A DNA stretch of 58,625 nt, from contig JAPSFM010000023.1 of assembly GCA_035063885.1 (NCBI GenBank), forward strand, positions 1 to 58,625, written 5' to 3'. Positions 18,961 through 27,431 of this stretch are shown here, in pieces. A program made the translations under genes and the position numbers. The DNA is from CAADGY01 sp900696665 (GTDB lineage: Bacteria > Acidobacteriota > Terriglobia > Bryobacterales > Bryobacteraceae). The number at the start of each line of letters is the position of its first letter. Position 1 is the stretch's first letter. Below the pieces are notes generated by a model. It searched no databases. It saw nothing but the letters and a program-made list of their open reading frames with translations, and was not told where the DNA came from.

Positions 18961-19743
18961 ATGGTACGACTCGTCTTACTTGCCGCCGGCGCCACGGCTT
19001 GCGCACTTGCTCAAATCGTTCCGCACAACAGCTCGGGAGTCTCGATGGGACACATCCACATCGTTACTCCCCAACCGGAACTGCAGAAAAAAATCTGGGT
19101 GGACGTACTGGGCGGCAAGCTGGTGAAACGCGGGCCGCTCGAATACGCAATGTTCCCCGGCGTTTTTGTCGGATTCCGGAAGGGGGAGTCCAGCGGAGGT
19201 ACGGAAGGCTCGGTGATCGATCATCTGGGATTCGGCGTGCAGGATCTCGCCGCGACCAAAGCGAAGCTCACGGCCGCAGGCGTACGCATCCAGCGTGAAA
19301 TGCCAGCCACGAAACAACTGTTCGCAATGTTTCCCGACGACGTGAAAGTGGAGTTCTCAGAACTGCCCGGCATCGCCCAACCGGTGGTCCATCATCACGT
19401 GCATTTCGCCAGTCACCAGGTGAAGGAGATGCGCCAGTGGTATGCCGATACATTCGGCGCTGTTCCGGGTACGCGAGGCAAGTTCCAGACAGCCGATCTA
19501 CCCGGCGTCAATCTGTCCTGGAACCCGGCGGAGCGGCCGGCCCTGCCGTCCAAAGGACGCGCGGTGGACCACATCGGGTTCGAAACCGGCGATATCCGGG
19601 CGTTCTGCAAGAAACTGGAAGCGGCGGGTATGAAACTCGATATGCAGCCGACACGCCGCGAAGATCTAGGCCTGACTATCGCATTCGTGACGGATCCCTG
19701 GGGAACCCGCATCGAGTTGACGCAAGGGCTGGCAAGCCACTAG
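18961..19743 (+). CDS. Exported two-domain VOC (glyoxalase-fold) protein
   Basis: The 260-residue product begins with a signal peptide (MVRLVLLAAGATACALAQ) and has two VOC modules, roughly 25-125 and 135-255. Potential metal ligands are the His in GHIHIVT, the Glu in VEFSEL, the His in HHHVHFA and the Glu in TRIELTQ. No substrate can be assigned. A secreted glyoxalase-fold protein next to sugar-oxidising enzymes suggests a role in carbohydrate modification or epimerisation, but this is only context. It lies 17 nt downstream of the Gfo/Idh/MocA gene and is probably co-transcribed. Confidence 0.8.
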   Translation: MVRLVLLAAGATACALAQIVPHNSSGVSMGHIHIVTPQPELQKKIWVDVLGGKLVKRGPLEYAMFPGVFVGFRKGESSGGTEGSVIDHLGFGVQDLAATKAKLTAAGVRIQREMPATKQLFAMFPDDVKVEFSELPGIAQPVVHHHVHFASHQVKEMRQWYADTFGAVPGTRGKFQTADLPGVNLSWNPAERPALPSKGRAVDHIGFETGDIRAFCKKLEAAGMKLDMQPTRREDLGLTIAFVTDPWGTRIELTQGLASH

Positions 19744-19767
19744 CCGCCTGGGCCGATTTGAACGCCG

Positions 19768-21054
19768 CTATGGCGTCCCGGCGGGAGATCCGGTGCGCGC
19801 TACCGTGGCGATTGCCTGTCCGGAGGCTGATCGCATCAGGCTGTCGTATTGATCGCGAACTGTTGCAAAGGCTCCAAGGCGTGCCGCGCTCAACTTCGAT
19901 TCCCGCGGAAAGCGCAGCCGCTCAAAATCGACGAATTTCCCATGCTTGCGAATACGGAAGTCCAGATGAGGACCCGTCGCAAGACCGGTGGCCCCCACCG
20001 CACCGATACGCTGCCCTTGCTCCACGCGCTGTCCGGCCCGCACGTACCTTCGCGAAAGGTGCAAGTAGTACGTCTCGTAGCCGCCGGTGTGCTCGATGCG
20101 GACCAGATTCCCCGCGCCCCGCGAGTAACCGGAAAAGACCACACGGCCTGAAGCGATAGTCTGCACCGGTGTGCCGGCCGGTGCCGCGTAATCCGTGCCC
20201 AAATGAGGGCGGTAGCGCTTCAACACCGGATGAAAACGCCGGTGTGAAAATCGCGAGCTGATCCGCACGTCGAACTTAATCGGCGATTTCAGAAACGCGG
20301 CCCGAAGAGCCCGTCCGTCGCGCGCGTAGAACTGCGGTTTTCCATGCTCGTCCTCAAATGCAAAAGCCTCGAAGTTCTGGCCTGCGTTCTCGTAAGACGC
20401 CGCCAGAATTCTTCTGTAAGTGGATGGCTGCCCGTTTAGGTAGTCCTTCTTCTCAACGAGAATGCAGAAGCGGTCACCTTCCTGGGGGTCTGTATAAAAA
20501 TCCAGATCCCAGGCAAAGATCTCAGCCAATTGAATGGCCAGCTCCGGACGTTCTCCCATCCGTTCGATGCTCTCAAACAGCGATTCTTCCAGCGTTCCGC
20601 AAATGGGCGCGTTGCGGATCGTCCCCGGCACCTCTTCGATTGTGGCCGCAAAGCCTGAATCCCCCGAAGACAGCTTGAGCGTGTGATCGGGATCGATGGA
20701 GTACTCGAGCGAGTGAATGTTCCCCGTCGTCGCGCGGGTGAGCTTCAATTCCGCGCCCGCACGAAATGCCCTTACATCGAAGGTTTCCTGAACGGCAGAA
20801 ATCACTTCGCCTGTGGAAAGCCGGTCGATTCCCGCGTTGAGCAGAAGGCCCTCGAGCGTGTCGCCTGATCGTATGAGGACACTTTCGGTGTGATATTCAA
20901 TCTCAGGGGGATTGGCAAGTTCGGCGGATTCCGCCGGAACGGAATAATCCGATTCACTCTCCAGCACCCGCTCCGGCCAGACAAGCAGCAGCAAAGCGGC
21001 CGCCATCAGGCCGATGAAAGCCGATCCCAGTTTCAGTCGCATCATGCGGCTCAT
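19768..21054 (-). CDS. Membrane-anchored M23 family metallopeptidase
   Basis: The 428-residue protein has an N-terminal membrane segment (about 8-26) followed by a LysM/OapA-like region (SVLIRSGDTLEGLLLNAGI) and a C-terminal M23 endopeptidase domain. Zn-binding motifs are HLGTDYA and HLDFRI, with the supporting HLS motif in YYLHLS. It resembles MepM-type proteins that cut peptidoglycan peptide cross-bridges and is predicted to act in the periplasm in cell-wall remodelling. All expected catalytic motifs are present, so it is probably an active enzyme. It lies tail-to-tail with the VOC gene. Confidence 0.9.
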   Translation of the reverse strand: MSRMMRLKLGSAFIGLMAAALLLLVWPERVLESESDYSVPAESAELANPPEIEYHTESVLIRSGDTLEGLLLNAGIDRLSTGEVISAVQETFDVRAFRAGAELKLTRATTGNIHSLEYSIDPDHTLKLSSGDSGFAATIEEVPGTIRNAPICGTLEESLFESIERMGERPELAIQLAEIFAWDLDFYTDPQEGDRFCILVEKKDYLNGQPSTYRRILAASYENAGQNFEAFAFEDEHGKPQFYARDGRALRAAFLKSPIKFDVRISSRFSHRRFHPVLKRYRPHLGTDYAAPAGTPVQTIASGRVVFSGYSRGAGNLVRIEHTGGYETYYLHLSRRYVRAGQRVEQGQRIGAVGATGLATGPHLDFRIRKHGKFVDFERLRFPRESKLSAARLGAFATVRDQYDSLMRSASGQAIATVARTGSPAGTP

Positions 21055-21099
21055 TGTTTCACTTTACGAACTGACGGTGCGGCACGTCAAAACAGCTTT

Positions 21100-22254
21100 C
21101 TACGCGCGGGCTGGCTTCAGTAGGTCGGAAATAATGTTCGCGACAAAAGCTTCGCGGCGCTTCTCCATTTGCAGCCGCAACTCCGAGTTCTCCGGAAGCT
21201 TTTCGATCTCGCGCTGTAGCCGGTCGGCTTCGTTGCGGAACCGCGTGTCGTTGTACAGCTTCACGGATTCCACCAGCGCGTCGATAATGACCTCTGAGCC
21301 TTCCTTCTGTGAGAGAAATCGCGAAAGCAGTGCGGCGCTGGCAGCCGTTGGAGTGAATCCTGTGAGCGTGGGCTGCTCGGTGCCATCCAGCAGAAACACG
21401 ACGTACGGCTGGCTTCCGGAATAGACTTTCCCGCTCGCCTTGTGAACGAGTCCGGCGTCCATCATGAATTCGTATTCCCTGAACTCGGATGGATCGGAAC
21501 AGACGACTTTGAAACCGGCGGTGGGAACGGCACTGCCAGGCACCTCAAATTCCAGCCGTTCTGTTTCCGCAAACTCCGGGCGGCTGTCCACAAGGCGGGA
21601 GGCCAGAGAAGCTACAAGCTTGATGGCGGTGCCCACGCCAATCAGAACGCCGCTATAAGGTCCGAATACCGGAATCCCACCGGCGCCGGTGATGGCGTTG
21701 CCGACCTTACCAACCAACTCTTCCGGGAAATCGTCAAAAGACATTTCAAATGTCGCGTTGGCCGACATCGCAGTGACCGCCGGGCTGTAGTAGACGAGCG
21801 GCGTCCCATCCTCGGTGGCGGCAGGGCCCTTGACGTGCGACTGCGCAGCAATATGCTGCTTGGTGTAGTTGATGGCGCGAGGCGCCATGTTGAATGTGGT
21901 GAAGGTATCGCGAACGGCGGACGTGACCAGCATGTCTTTCCGGACGCTGCCGAATACCGATCCTTTGGGAAAGCCGCCGGTGTACAGGTGGCGGAGAATA
22001 ATGGAAGCCGGCCGCCCGACACCAACCGGATTCAGCGGCGTCGTGGCGTTGAGTTGCGGACCGGCGAGAAACTCCCGAGCTGTCACCGTACCATCACGAA
22101 ATTCGATAGCGACATCTTCTGTCACCTGGTCAGGCACGCGGGCATTCGTCACTTGTGCTCCGAAGGTGCGAATCGCGTCGCCCGCCGTGCGGAGTTTCTC
22201 ATCCAACTCGTCCTGTTCAACGAGTGTCGTACCGAAGACATGCAAGAGTGCCAT
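21100..22254 (-). CDS. Protein of unknown function, divergent partner of the TIR gene
   Basis: The 384-residue protein has no signal peptide. It contains a hydrophobic Gly-rich stretch near 195-225 (VGNAITGAGGIPVFGPYSGV) that could be a membrane-inserting or amphipathic segment, and a charged alpha-helical C-terminus rich in Glu/Arg (about 345-380) that may form a coiled coil. ATG at 22254 follows AAGGAGGGCT; the longer upstream frame lacks a ribosome-binding site. I do not recognise the family. Only 108 nt separate it from the divergent TIR gene, so the two may share a promoter region and function. A pore-forming or structural role would be speculation. Confidence 0.75.
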   Translation of the reverse strand: MALLHVFGTTLVEQDELDEKLRTAGDAIRTFGAQVTNARVPDQVTEDVAIEFRDGTVTAREFLAGPQLNATTPLNPVGVGRPASIILRHLYTGGFPKGSVFGSVRKDMLVTSAVRDTFTTFNMAPRAINYTKQHIAAQSHVKGPAATEDGTPLVYYSPAVTAMSANATFEMSFDDFPEELVGKVGNAITGAGGIPVFGPYSGVLIGVGTAIKLVASLASRLVDSRPEFAETERLEFEVPGSAVPTAGFKVVCSDPSEFREYEFMMDAGLVHKASGKVYSGSQPYVVFLLDGTEQPTLTGFTPTAASAALLSRFLSQKEGSEVIIDALVESVKLYNDTRFRNEADRLQREIEKLPENSELRLQMEKRREAFVANIISDLLKPARA

Positions 22255-22362
22255 AGCCCTCCTTAGGGTTCTAACGCAGTATACGCGGCGCGACGTTTCC
22301 GCGCCACAGGCGTGCAATTCGGAATATCATGATGACGACGGGCGCCGGAGGGCCACACCTCA

Positions 22363-23307
22363 ATGGCAAACATCTTCATCAGCTACAGAAGAGAGGATAG
22401 TGCAGGCTACGCCGGCCGTCTCTGCGACCGTCTGAACGCCACCCTCGGCAGCGACCGTGTGTTCATGGATGTCGAAGACATACAGCCCGGCCAGGATTTC
22501 ACTGCGGCAATAGACGAGAAGATTGCGGGATGTGACATCGTGCTCGCGGTCATCGGGCCGCAGTGGCTGTCGAGCCTTCAGAAACGTCTCGGCCGCGGCG
22601 AGGATTTTGTCCACGAGGAGATCTCCGCGGCTCTGCGCCGTGGCATTACTGTGGTTCCCGTGCTGGTGGGCGGCGCCTCGATGCCCGCCGCGGGGGAATT
22701 GCCGGAGAGTCTGGCGCCGCTGCACCGGCGTCAGGCGATTGAAATCCGCGATGCCGATTTCGACGATGGTGTGAAGCGGATGACGAAGTTCCTCGGGGTG
22801 CCACTGGCACCCAAGCGCCGCTACAAGTGGATGGCCGCGGCCGCGGCCGCCGTCGTCGTCCTCGCCGTGATTCTTTTTTTTGTCCGGAGGCCTGCACCGC
22901 CGCATGTCCGGAGGCCCGCACCGCCGGATGTCCAGCGGCCTGTTCTGCCGGACACCAGGCGCCCTGCTGCCGCTGAGGGCCGGCGTCCCGCTCCGCCTGA
23001 TATCGAGGGAGTCTGGATCGCCCGAATGCAGAAAGAGGGACAGCGTCCTTACTCAATCCGGCTTGAATTTGCAGTGAGTGGAAGCAGCCTGAACGGCATT
23101 GTCGAATACCCGACGGGACAAGGCGCCATCCGCGACGGACGCATCGAGGGGCGCAGGTTGACTTTCCATACCGTGCACGTGCCACAATTCGGCTCCGAGC
23201 CCGCCACCATTCGTTTCGACGGGGAGTTGCTGAAGGATGAAATCCGGCTGCGTCTCTTCAGCGATAGCGGCATCACTTCCGGCGTGGCGAAACGTGCCGC
23301 AAAATGA
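22363..23307 (+). CDS. TIR-domain protein with transmembrane helix and C-terminal beta domain
   Basis: The 314-residue protein begins with a TIR_2 domain (about 4-146: FISYRREDS, VFMDVEDIQPGQDF, DIVLAVIGPQWL, DFVHEEISAAL). The Glu pair at 85-86 lies where NAD-cleaving TIR domains place their catalytic Glu. A transmembrane helix follows at about 157-174, then five 8-residue Pro/Arg repeats (174-213) and a beta-rich C-terminal domain of about 100 residues that starts with IEGVWIARM. The architecture suggests an N-in, C-out membrane protein that senses or binds outside and signals through TIR. NADase activity is possible but unproven. It is transcribed divergently from an unrecognised gene. Confidence 0.85.
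   Translation: MANIFISYRREDSAGYAGRLCDRLNATLGSDRVFMDVEDIQPGQDFTAAIDEKIAGCDIVLAVIGPQWLSSLQKRLGRGEDFVHEEISAALRRGITVVPVLVGGASMPAAGELPESLAPLHRRQAIEIRDADFDDGVKRMTKFLGVPLAPKRRYKWMAAAAAAVVVLAVILFFVRRPAPPHVRRPAPPDVQRPVLPDTRRPAAAEGRRPAPPDIEGVWIARMQKEGQRPYSIRLEFAVSGSSLNGIVEYPTGQGAIRDGRIEGRRLTFHTVHVPQFGSEPATIRFDGELLKDEIRLRLFSDSGITSGVAKRAAK
22882..23001 (+). repeat. Five imperfect 24-bp tandem repeats in the TIR gene
   Basis: Five in-frame 24-bp units (starting at 22882, 22906, 22930, 22954 and 22978) encode an R/RP-A-P-P-D/H-type octapeptide. The first two units are nearly identical, and later ones diverge. They form the linker directly after the transmembrane helix and are preceded by a run of eight T (22874-22881). 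Confidence 0.8.
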
Positions 23308-23317
23308 TGCTGCGGCG

Positions 23318-23758
23318 TCACTTCGTGAGAATCTGGGTGTATCGCCGCTGCATCTCGTCCGCCGATATCGTCTCGATGCTGTGCCCGATCATCCACCGGT
23401 GGCCGAACGGATCGCGAATGCACCCCGACCGCTCTCCGTAGAACTCGTCCTTCGGCTCTCGCTCTACGACGGCGCCGGCTTCAACAGCCCTCCGGATCAC
23501 CTCGTCGGCATCATCGACGTGAAGATAGATGGTAACGGAAGTGGAGCCGATAGCAAGTGGTCCACGAATGTTGCACTCGGGAAATTCGTCAGCAAGCATC
23601 ACCGTGGTACCGCCGAAGTCGAGTTCGGCGTGACCGATTCGCCCGCCCGGCTCGGTGAGGCGGAATTTCTCACGTGCTCCAAAGGCCTTGGAATAAAATT
23701 CGATGGCCTTCGCGGCTTCCTGCACGTGCAGGTAGGCAAAAAGCTCGTGTATCTTCAT
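23318..23758 (-). CDS. VOC family protein, PhnB/glyoxalase-like
   Basis: The 146-residue cytoplasmic protein has one VOC fold with the sequence features AYLHVQEAAKAIEFYSKAFG and IRDPFGHRWMIGHS, which are typical of PhnB-type glyoxalase superfamily members. ATG at 23758 is preceded by AAAGGGGATAAG, a good ribosome-binding site; the longer frame upstream is not protein-like. It converges on the TIR gene with a 10-nt gap. Its substrate is unknown. Confidence 0.85.
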   Translation of the reverse strand: MKIHELFAYLHVQEAAKAIEFYSKAFGAREKFRLTEPGGRIGHAELDFGGTTVMLADEFPECNIRGPLAIGSTSVTIYLHVDDADEVIRRAVEAGAVVEREPKDEFYGERSGCIRDPFGHRWMIGHSIETISADEMQRRYTQILTK

Positions 23759-24004
23759 GGTTGACTTATCCCCTTTCACAAATGTAGGGTGAAACACTTC
23801 GGCGTGCGGCGCGGCGCGGTTTGCGGAAACCCGCCTCAATGCCTGCCAGAGCCGTAACCCGCTGCAGGGAGTTGGCCTTGAGGAGTCTGTCACGCATTTC
23901 CCAAGCCGGGTGGCAAGGGCGTCCAAAGCGGGCGAACCGCCGGCTTCGGCGCGGCATCGCGCTCGCACCCCGTGCCCCATGTTTGATTATCCGATTGCGG
24001 GAGG

Positions 24005-25564
24005 CTACAAGGCGATCTCCCAACCTTTGCGGAAAACCGGCTTCACCCACTTGTTCACTTCCCGGTGGTTGGTGAACTCGCACTTGTCGTTGTTCCACAT
24101 CAGCTTGCCATCAGCATGTACAGCCGCTGCGCCGAGCACCAGCCACTCAGTGAACGGTCCGGCAATGCTGAAGTTCGAGCAAGCCGGCTCGCCTCCCTTG
24201 CAGGCCCGGATAAAGTCGCGGCAATGCGCCGCATGGTTTGAGCCGGTACTCGCGCCGGGCGAGCGGGTGAGATAAGGGTCTGGCAATTTGTACTCGGCCC
24301 ACCGTTTGCCGGGCAGCAAGCCTACGTCTTCACCGCGCCCGCTGGTCCCGAGATAGCCCTTCGAGCCGACGAAGATGGAGTTGTATCCGAGACGGACCGG
24401 CCTGCTCGCCGCCGCGGGCCTCGCGCCGCCGGACCCGGGAACAAACCCGCCTTGCCCGCGTACCGGTCCCACTTGCGGCCCTTCGCCAGGTATCTTGCGC
24501 GCTTCTTCCACCGTCATGCCAGGGGGCGTGTATGGATCTCCACCGGCGTGATGGTACCAATAGACGCTGACCGGGGGCATGCCCGGCCGCGGGCCGAAAT
24601 CGTAGCGGATCGTCAACTCATCCGGGAATGTGAATGGCGGCAGCGTATCTTTTTTCACGCATTCCACGCTGATCAAATATTTCGGATGCAATTGCAACGC
24701 CCAGTTGGCCGGACCGAGGATATGGATCCCCCAGTCCCCAATCAGGCTGCTGCCGAAATCATAAAAACCACGCCAGTTGAACGGCAGGTAGAAACCAAAA
24801 TCGGGCGTGCCACCGGGCCGTCCGCGCGCCGCTCGTTTTGTGACGAACTGCCTGTATTCCTCGTCTCCGGTGGTAAACGGCCGGGCTTCCGCGCCACCCA
24901 ACCACAGGTCCCAATCCAGCGTGTCCGGGATCGGGGTAGGAGCCGGCACTTTTGTCATCCCCTGTGGCCAGCTTGCCAGTCCGGTCCAGGCGTGGACTTC
25001 TCGAACCTCACCGATTTCTCCGGACCAGAAGATCTCCGCGGCGACCCGTGTCGCGTCGTGGGAGTACCCCTGGTTGCCCATCTGCGTCGCGACATTGTAC
25101 TTCGCGGCCGCTTGCGTCAGAAGACGCGCTTCCCACGCCGTCCGGGTGAGAGGTTTTTCCAGGTAGACATGTTTTCCAAGCTGCATGCAATGCAGGGCAG
25201 CCGTTGCATGCATATGGTCCGGCGGACCGACGATGAGGGCGTCGATTTCCTTTGCTTGTCGGTCGAGCATCCGCCGGTAATCCCTATACCGGGTGGCTTG
25301 CGGAAAGCGCTTGAAGGAGGGCGCCCCGCGCTCCCAATCCACATCCGCCAGAGCAACCACGTTTTCTATGCCTGCCTGGGCGGCGCGCAGATCCGCACCA
25401 GGTTGTCCACCCGCTCCGATAGCGGCAAGGTTCAGCTTCTCATTGGGTGACTTGTATCCCGCGGCTTTGAGCGACGGCACACTTCCAAAACCACCTCGCG
25501 GGATAGGGCCCGCGAGCAGCGCTCCGTAAAAGAAGTGCCTCCTCGAAAGCCGGTTCTCTACCAT
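24005..25564 (-). CDS. Tat-exported Gfo/Idh/MocA family oxidoreductase (large form)
   Basis: The 519-residue protein begins with a twin-arginine signal (MVENRLSRRHFFYGALLAG). A Rossmann NAD-binding motif (LAAIGAGGQPGADL) follows near 44-57, and the EKPL motif lies in HVYLEKPLTRTAW near 133-145. A long C-terminal region with proline/glycine-rich inserts (about 350-410) makes it larger than the usual 350-450 residues, as in many Acidobacteria and Planctomycetes members. It is predicted to oxidise or reduce a sugar derivative in the periplasm. ATG at 25564 follows CAGGAGGATAAGG. It stands alone; the upstream gene is divergent. Confidence 0.88.
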   Translation of the reverse strand: MVENRLSRRHFFYGALLAGPIPRGGFGSVPSLKAAGYKSPNEKLNLAAIGAGGQPGADLRAAQAGIENVVALADVDWERGAPSFKRFPQATRYRDYRRMLDRQAKEIDALIVGPPDHMHATAALHCMQLGKHVYLEKPLTRTAWEARLLTQAAAKYNVATQMGNQGYSHDATRVAAEIFWSGEIGEVREVHAWTGLASWPQGMTKVPAPTPIPDTLDWDLWLGGAEARPFTTGDEEYRQFVTKRAARGRPGGTPDFGFYLPFNWRGFYDFGSSLIGDWGIHILGPANWALQLHPKYLISVECVKKDTLPPFTFPDELTIRYDFGPRPGMPPVSVYWYHHAGGDPYTPPGMTVEEARKIPGEGPQVGPVRGQGGFVPGSGGARPAAASRPVRLGYNSIFVGSKGYLGTSGRGEDVGLLPGKRWAEYKLPDPYLTRSPGASTGSNHAAHCRDFIRACKGGEPACSNFSIAGPFTEWLVLGAAAVHADGKLMWNNDKCEFTNHREVNKWVKPVFRKGWEIAL

Positions 25565-25736
25565 TCCTTATCCTCCTGGTGTGCACACGGGCGAGCCGCC
25601 GGTGAAAGTGCCGGAATCGAAATTGTCTCATGTTCGGGCAAAGCCTGAATTGATTTTCGCCGGGCGCGTTGGCTACACTAAACCGTAGTTTCTCACCAGC
25701 GATTTACTCTTTTCAGTTGAAAGCAAAAGTATAGGA

Positions 25737-25895
25737 ATGAACACCAAACACGTAACGGACCGGGAAGAACGAAAAGCGCTTAAGAGGCAGGCGCGTAAGA
25801 AAGCCGCACCGAAAGCGAAGAGACCGGCTGGTGTAGCTCGCGGCTCGAACAAGAAAAAAGTGAAGCAGATGGCGAAGGGCCAAAGGAAGAGATAG
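25737..25895 (+). CDS. Small, highly basic protein (52 residues)
   Basis: The frame from ATG at 25737 to TAG at 25895 encodes MNTKHVTDREERKALKRQ and a Lys/Arg-rich tail, with over a third of residues Lys or Arg. It has no membrane segment. Its composition resembles small nucleic-acid- or ribosome-associated proteins. It sits 19 nt upstream of the APC permease start on the same strand. The ribosome-binding site is weak (AAAGCAAAAG and GGA). It is shorter than most gene-finder cut-offs, and the coding call rests on composition and position. Confidence 0.55.
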   Translation: MNTKHVTDREERKALKRQARKKAAPKAKRPAGVARGSNKKKVKQMAKGQRKR

Positions 25896-25914
25896 TCTTC
25901 CGTATCGGGCGCGA

Positions 25915-27417
25915 TTGTCCCAATTACTGCGCACCAAGAGCATTGACGAACTGATTGCCGCCTCCGAGGCGCCGGACAAACGCCTGCGAAAAACCCTCGG
26001 ACCGTGGAGCCTGACGGCGCTAGGCGTCGGCGCCGTTATTGGGTCCGGAATATTTATTCTTACCGGTACAGCGTCCGCTGGTGAGACGTTGAGTTTTCAC
26101 TCCGTGTTGCATGCGCCGGTGCTCGATCTGCTCCGGTATGGCCCGGGTGCAATCTCGACCGTTGGCAGGCCCGGCGCCGGTCCTGCCATCTCCCTCTCGT
26201 TTCTCCTGGTGGCAATTGCGTGCAGCTTCGCCGCGCTCTGCTATGCCGAACTGGCTTCCATGATTCCCATCGCCGGGAGCGCGTACACCTACTCCTACGC
26301 AACGCTGGGAGAGATCTTCGCCTGGATCATCGGGTGGGATCTGATTCTCGAATATGCCGTTTCCAACATGGCTGTGGCCGTGGGGTTCTCGGCGCATCTA
26401 AACGACATTCTCGACAGCCTGTTCGGTTTTCACTTGCCATTGGAGTTGTCGCGCCCGATGATTGCGGGTGGGGAATTCACCGGAAGCTGGTTCAACCTGC
26501 CGGCCCTCATTATGCTGCTGGTATTGACCTGGATTCTGGTACGAGGCGTCAGGGAAAGCGCCCGAACGAACAACCTGATGGTCGTCATCAAGGTATTGGC
26601 GATTCTCATCTTCGTGTTCGGTGCGGCCCGGGCGGTTGAACCCTCCAATTGGCGCCCCTACATGCCGAATGGATTCGGTGGGGTACTGACAGGCGCCGCC
26701 ATCGTCTTCTTTACCTACATTGGCTTCGACTCCGTATCAACGGCGGCGGAGGAATGCAAGAGGCCACAGCGGGATCTGCCCTTCGGCATCATCGGCACGC
26801 TCATCGTCTGCACTCTTCTCTATGTCGCCGTAGCGGTGGTCCTGACAGGAATAACCAACTATCAGACACTGGCCAATGCCGCACCAGTGGTGAATGCACT
26901 CAAAGAGCTAGGTTACGACGGTATCCGCCGCTGGGTCGGCGTGGGCGCCATCATCGGTATGGTCTCCTCGCTGCTCGTTTTTCAGTACGGGCAGGCGCGC
27001 ATCTGGTTTGCCATGTCGCGGGACGGACTGCTGCCGCCGCTATTTTCGAAAGTGCATCCCGTGCATCGCACGCCGCACGTCAGCACGTGGGTAGCGGGGC
27101 TCGCGGTGGGGATTCCCGCTGGGATCTGGGATGTAGGCACGTTTGCTGATCTGTCCAACATAGGCACGTTGTTCGCATTTGTGCTGGTCTCGGCCGGAGT
27201 TATCGTCTTGCGCCGCCGCCAACCGGAGCGCCGGCGCAGCTTCCGCGTTCCTTTTGTGCCCTGGTTGCCCCTGTTCTCTATCGGCTGCTGCCTGGTGCTG
27301 ATGTTGAGTCTGCCTCTCGAAACGTGGATCCGTTTCATGGTCTGGCTGGCGCTCGGTCTTACGATCTACTTCCTGTTCGGCAAAAAACACAGCCAGTTGG
27401 CGGACCGGAGAAACTGA
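25915..27417 (+). CDS. APC family amino acid permease, CAT-like
   Basis: The 500-residue protein has 12-14 hydrophobic helices. The first contains the conserved GVGAVIGSGIFILTG substrate-binding loop of APC transporters near 38-52, and SFAALCYAELASMIPIAGSAYTY and FFTYIGFDSVSTAAEECKRPQRDLP are diagnostic of the cationic amino acid transporter (CAT) group, which includes YfnA-type permeases. The start is TTG at 25915; no strong ribosome-binding site is seen, and coupling to the small basic gene upstream may help initiation. It probably imports an amino acid by proton symport. The exact substrate is not predictable. Confidence 0.9.
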   Translation: MSQLLRTKSIDELIAASEAPDKRLRKTLGPWSLTALGVGAVIGSGIFILTGTASAGETLSFHSVLHAPVLDLLRYGPGAISTVGRPGAGPAISLSFLLVAIACSFAALCYAELASMIPIAGSAYTYSYATLGEIFAWIIGWDLILEYAVSNMAVAVGFSAHLNDILDSLFGFHLPLELSRPMIAGGEFTGSWFNLPALIMLLVLTWILVRGVRESARTNNLMVVIKVLAILIFVFGAARAVEPSNWRPYMPNGFGGVLTGAAIVFFTYIGFDSVSTAAEECKRPQRDLPFGIIGTLIVCTLLYVAVAVVLTGITNYQTLANAAPVVNALKELGYDGIRRWVGVGAIIGMVSSLLVFQYGQARIWFAMSRDGLLPPLFSKVHPVHRTPHVSTWVAGLAVGIPAGIWDVGTFADLSNIGTLFAFVLVSAGVIVLRRRQPERRRSFRVPFVPWLPLFSIGCCLVLMLSLPLETWIRFMVWLALGLTIYFLFGKKHSQLADRRN

Positions 27418-27431
27418 ATACGATAACTGTT

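Noticed and set aside
22874..22881. Possible phase-variable switch at the eight-T run
   Set aside because: It is only one short homopolymer inside the membrane-helix codons; no second copy, read variation or promoter position supports phase variation. It is listed only as a low-interest finding.
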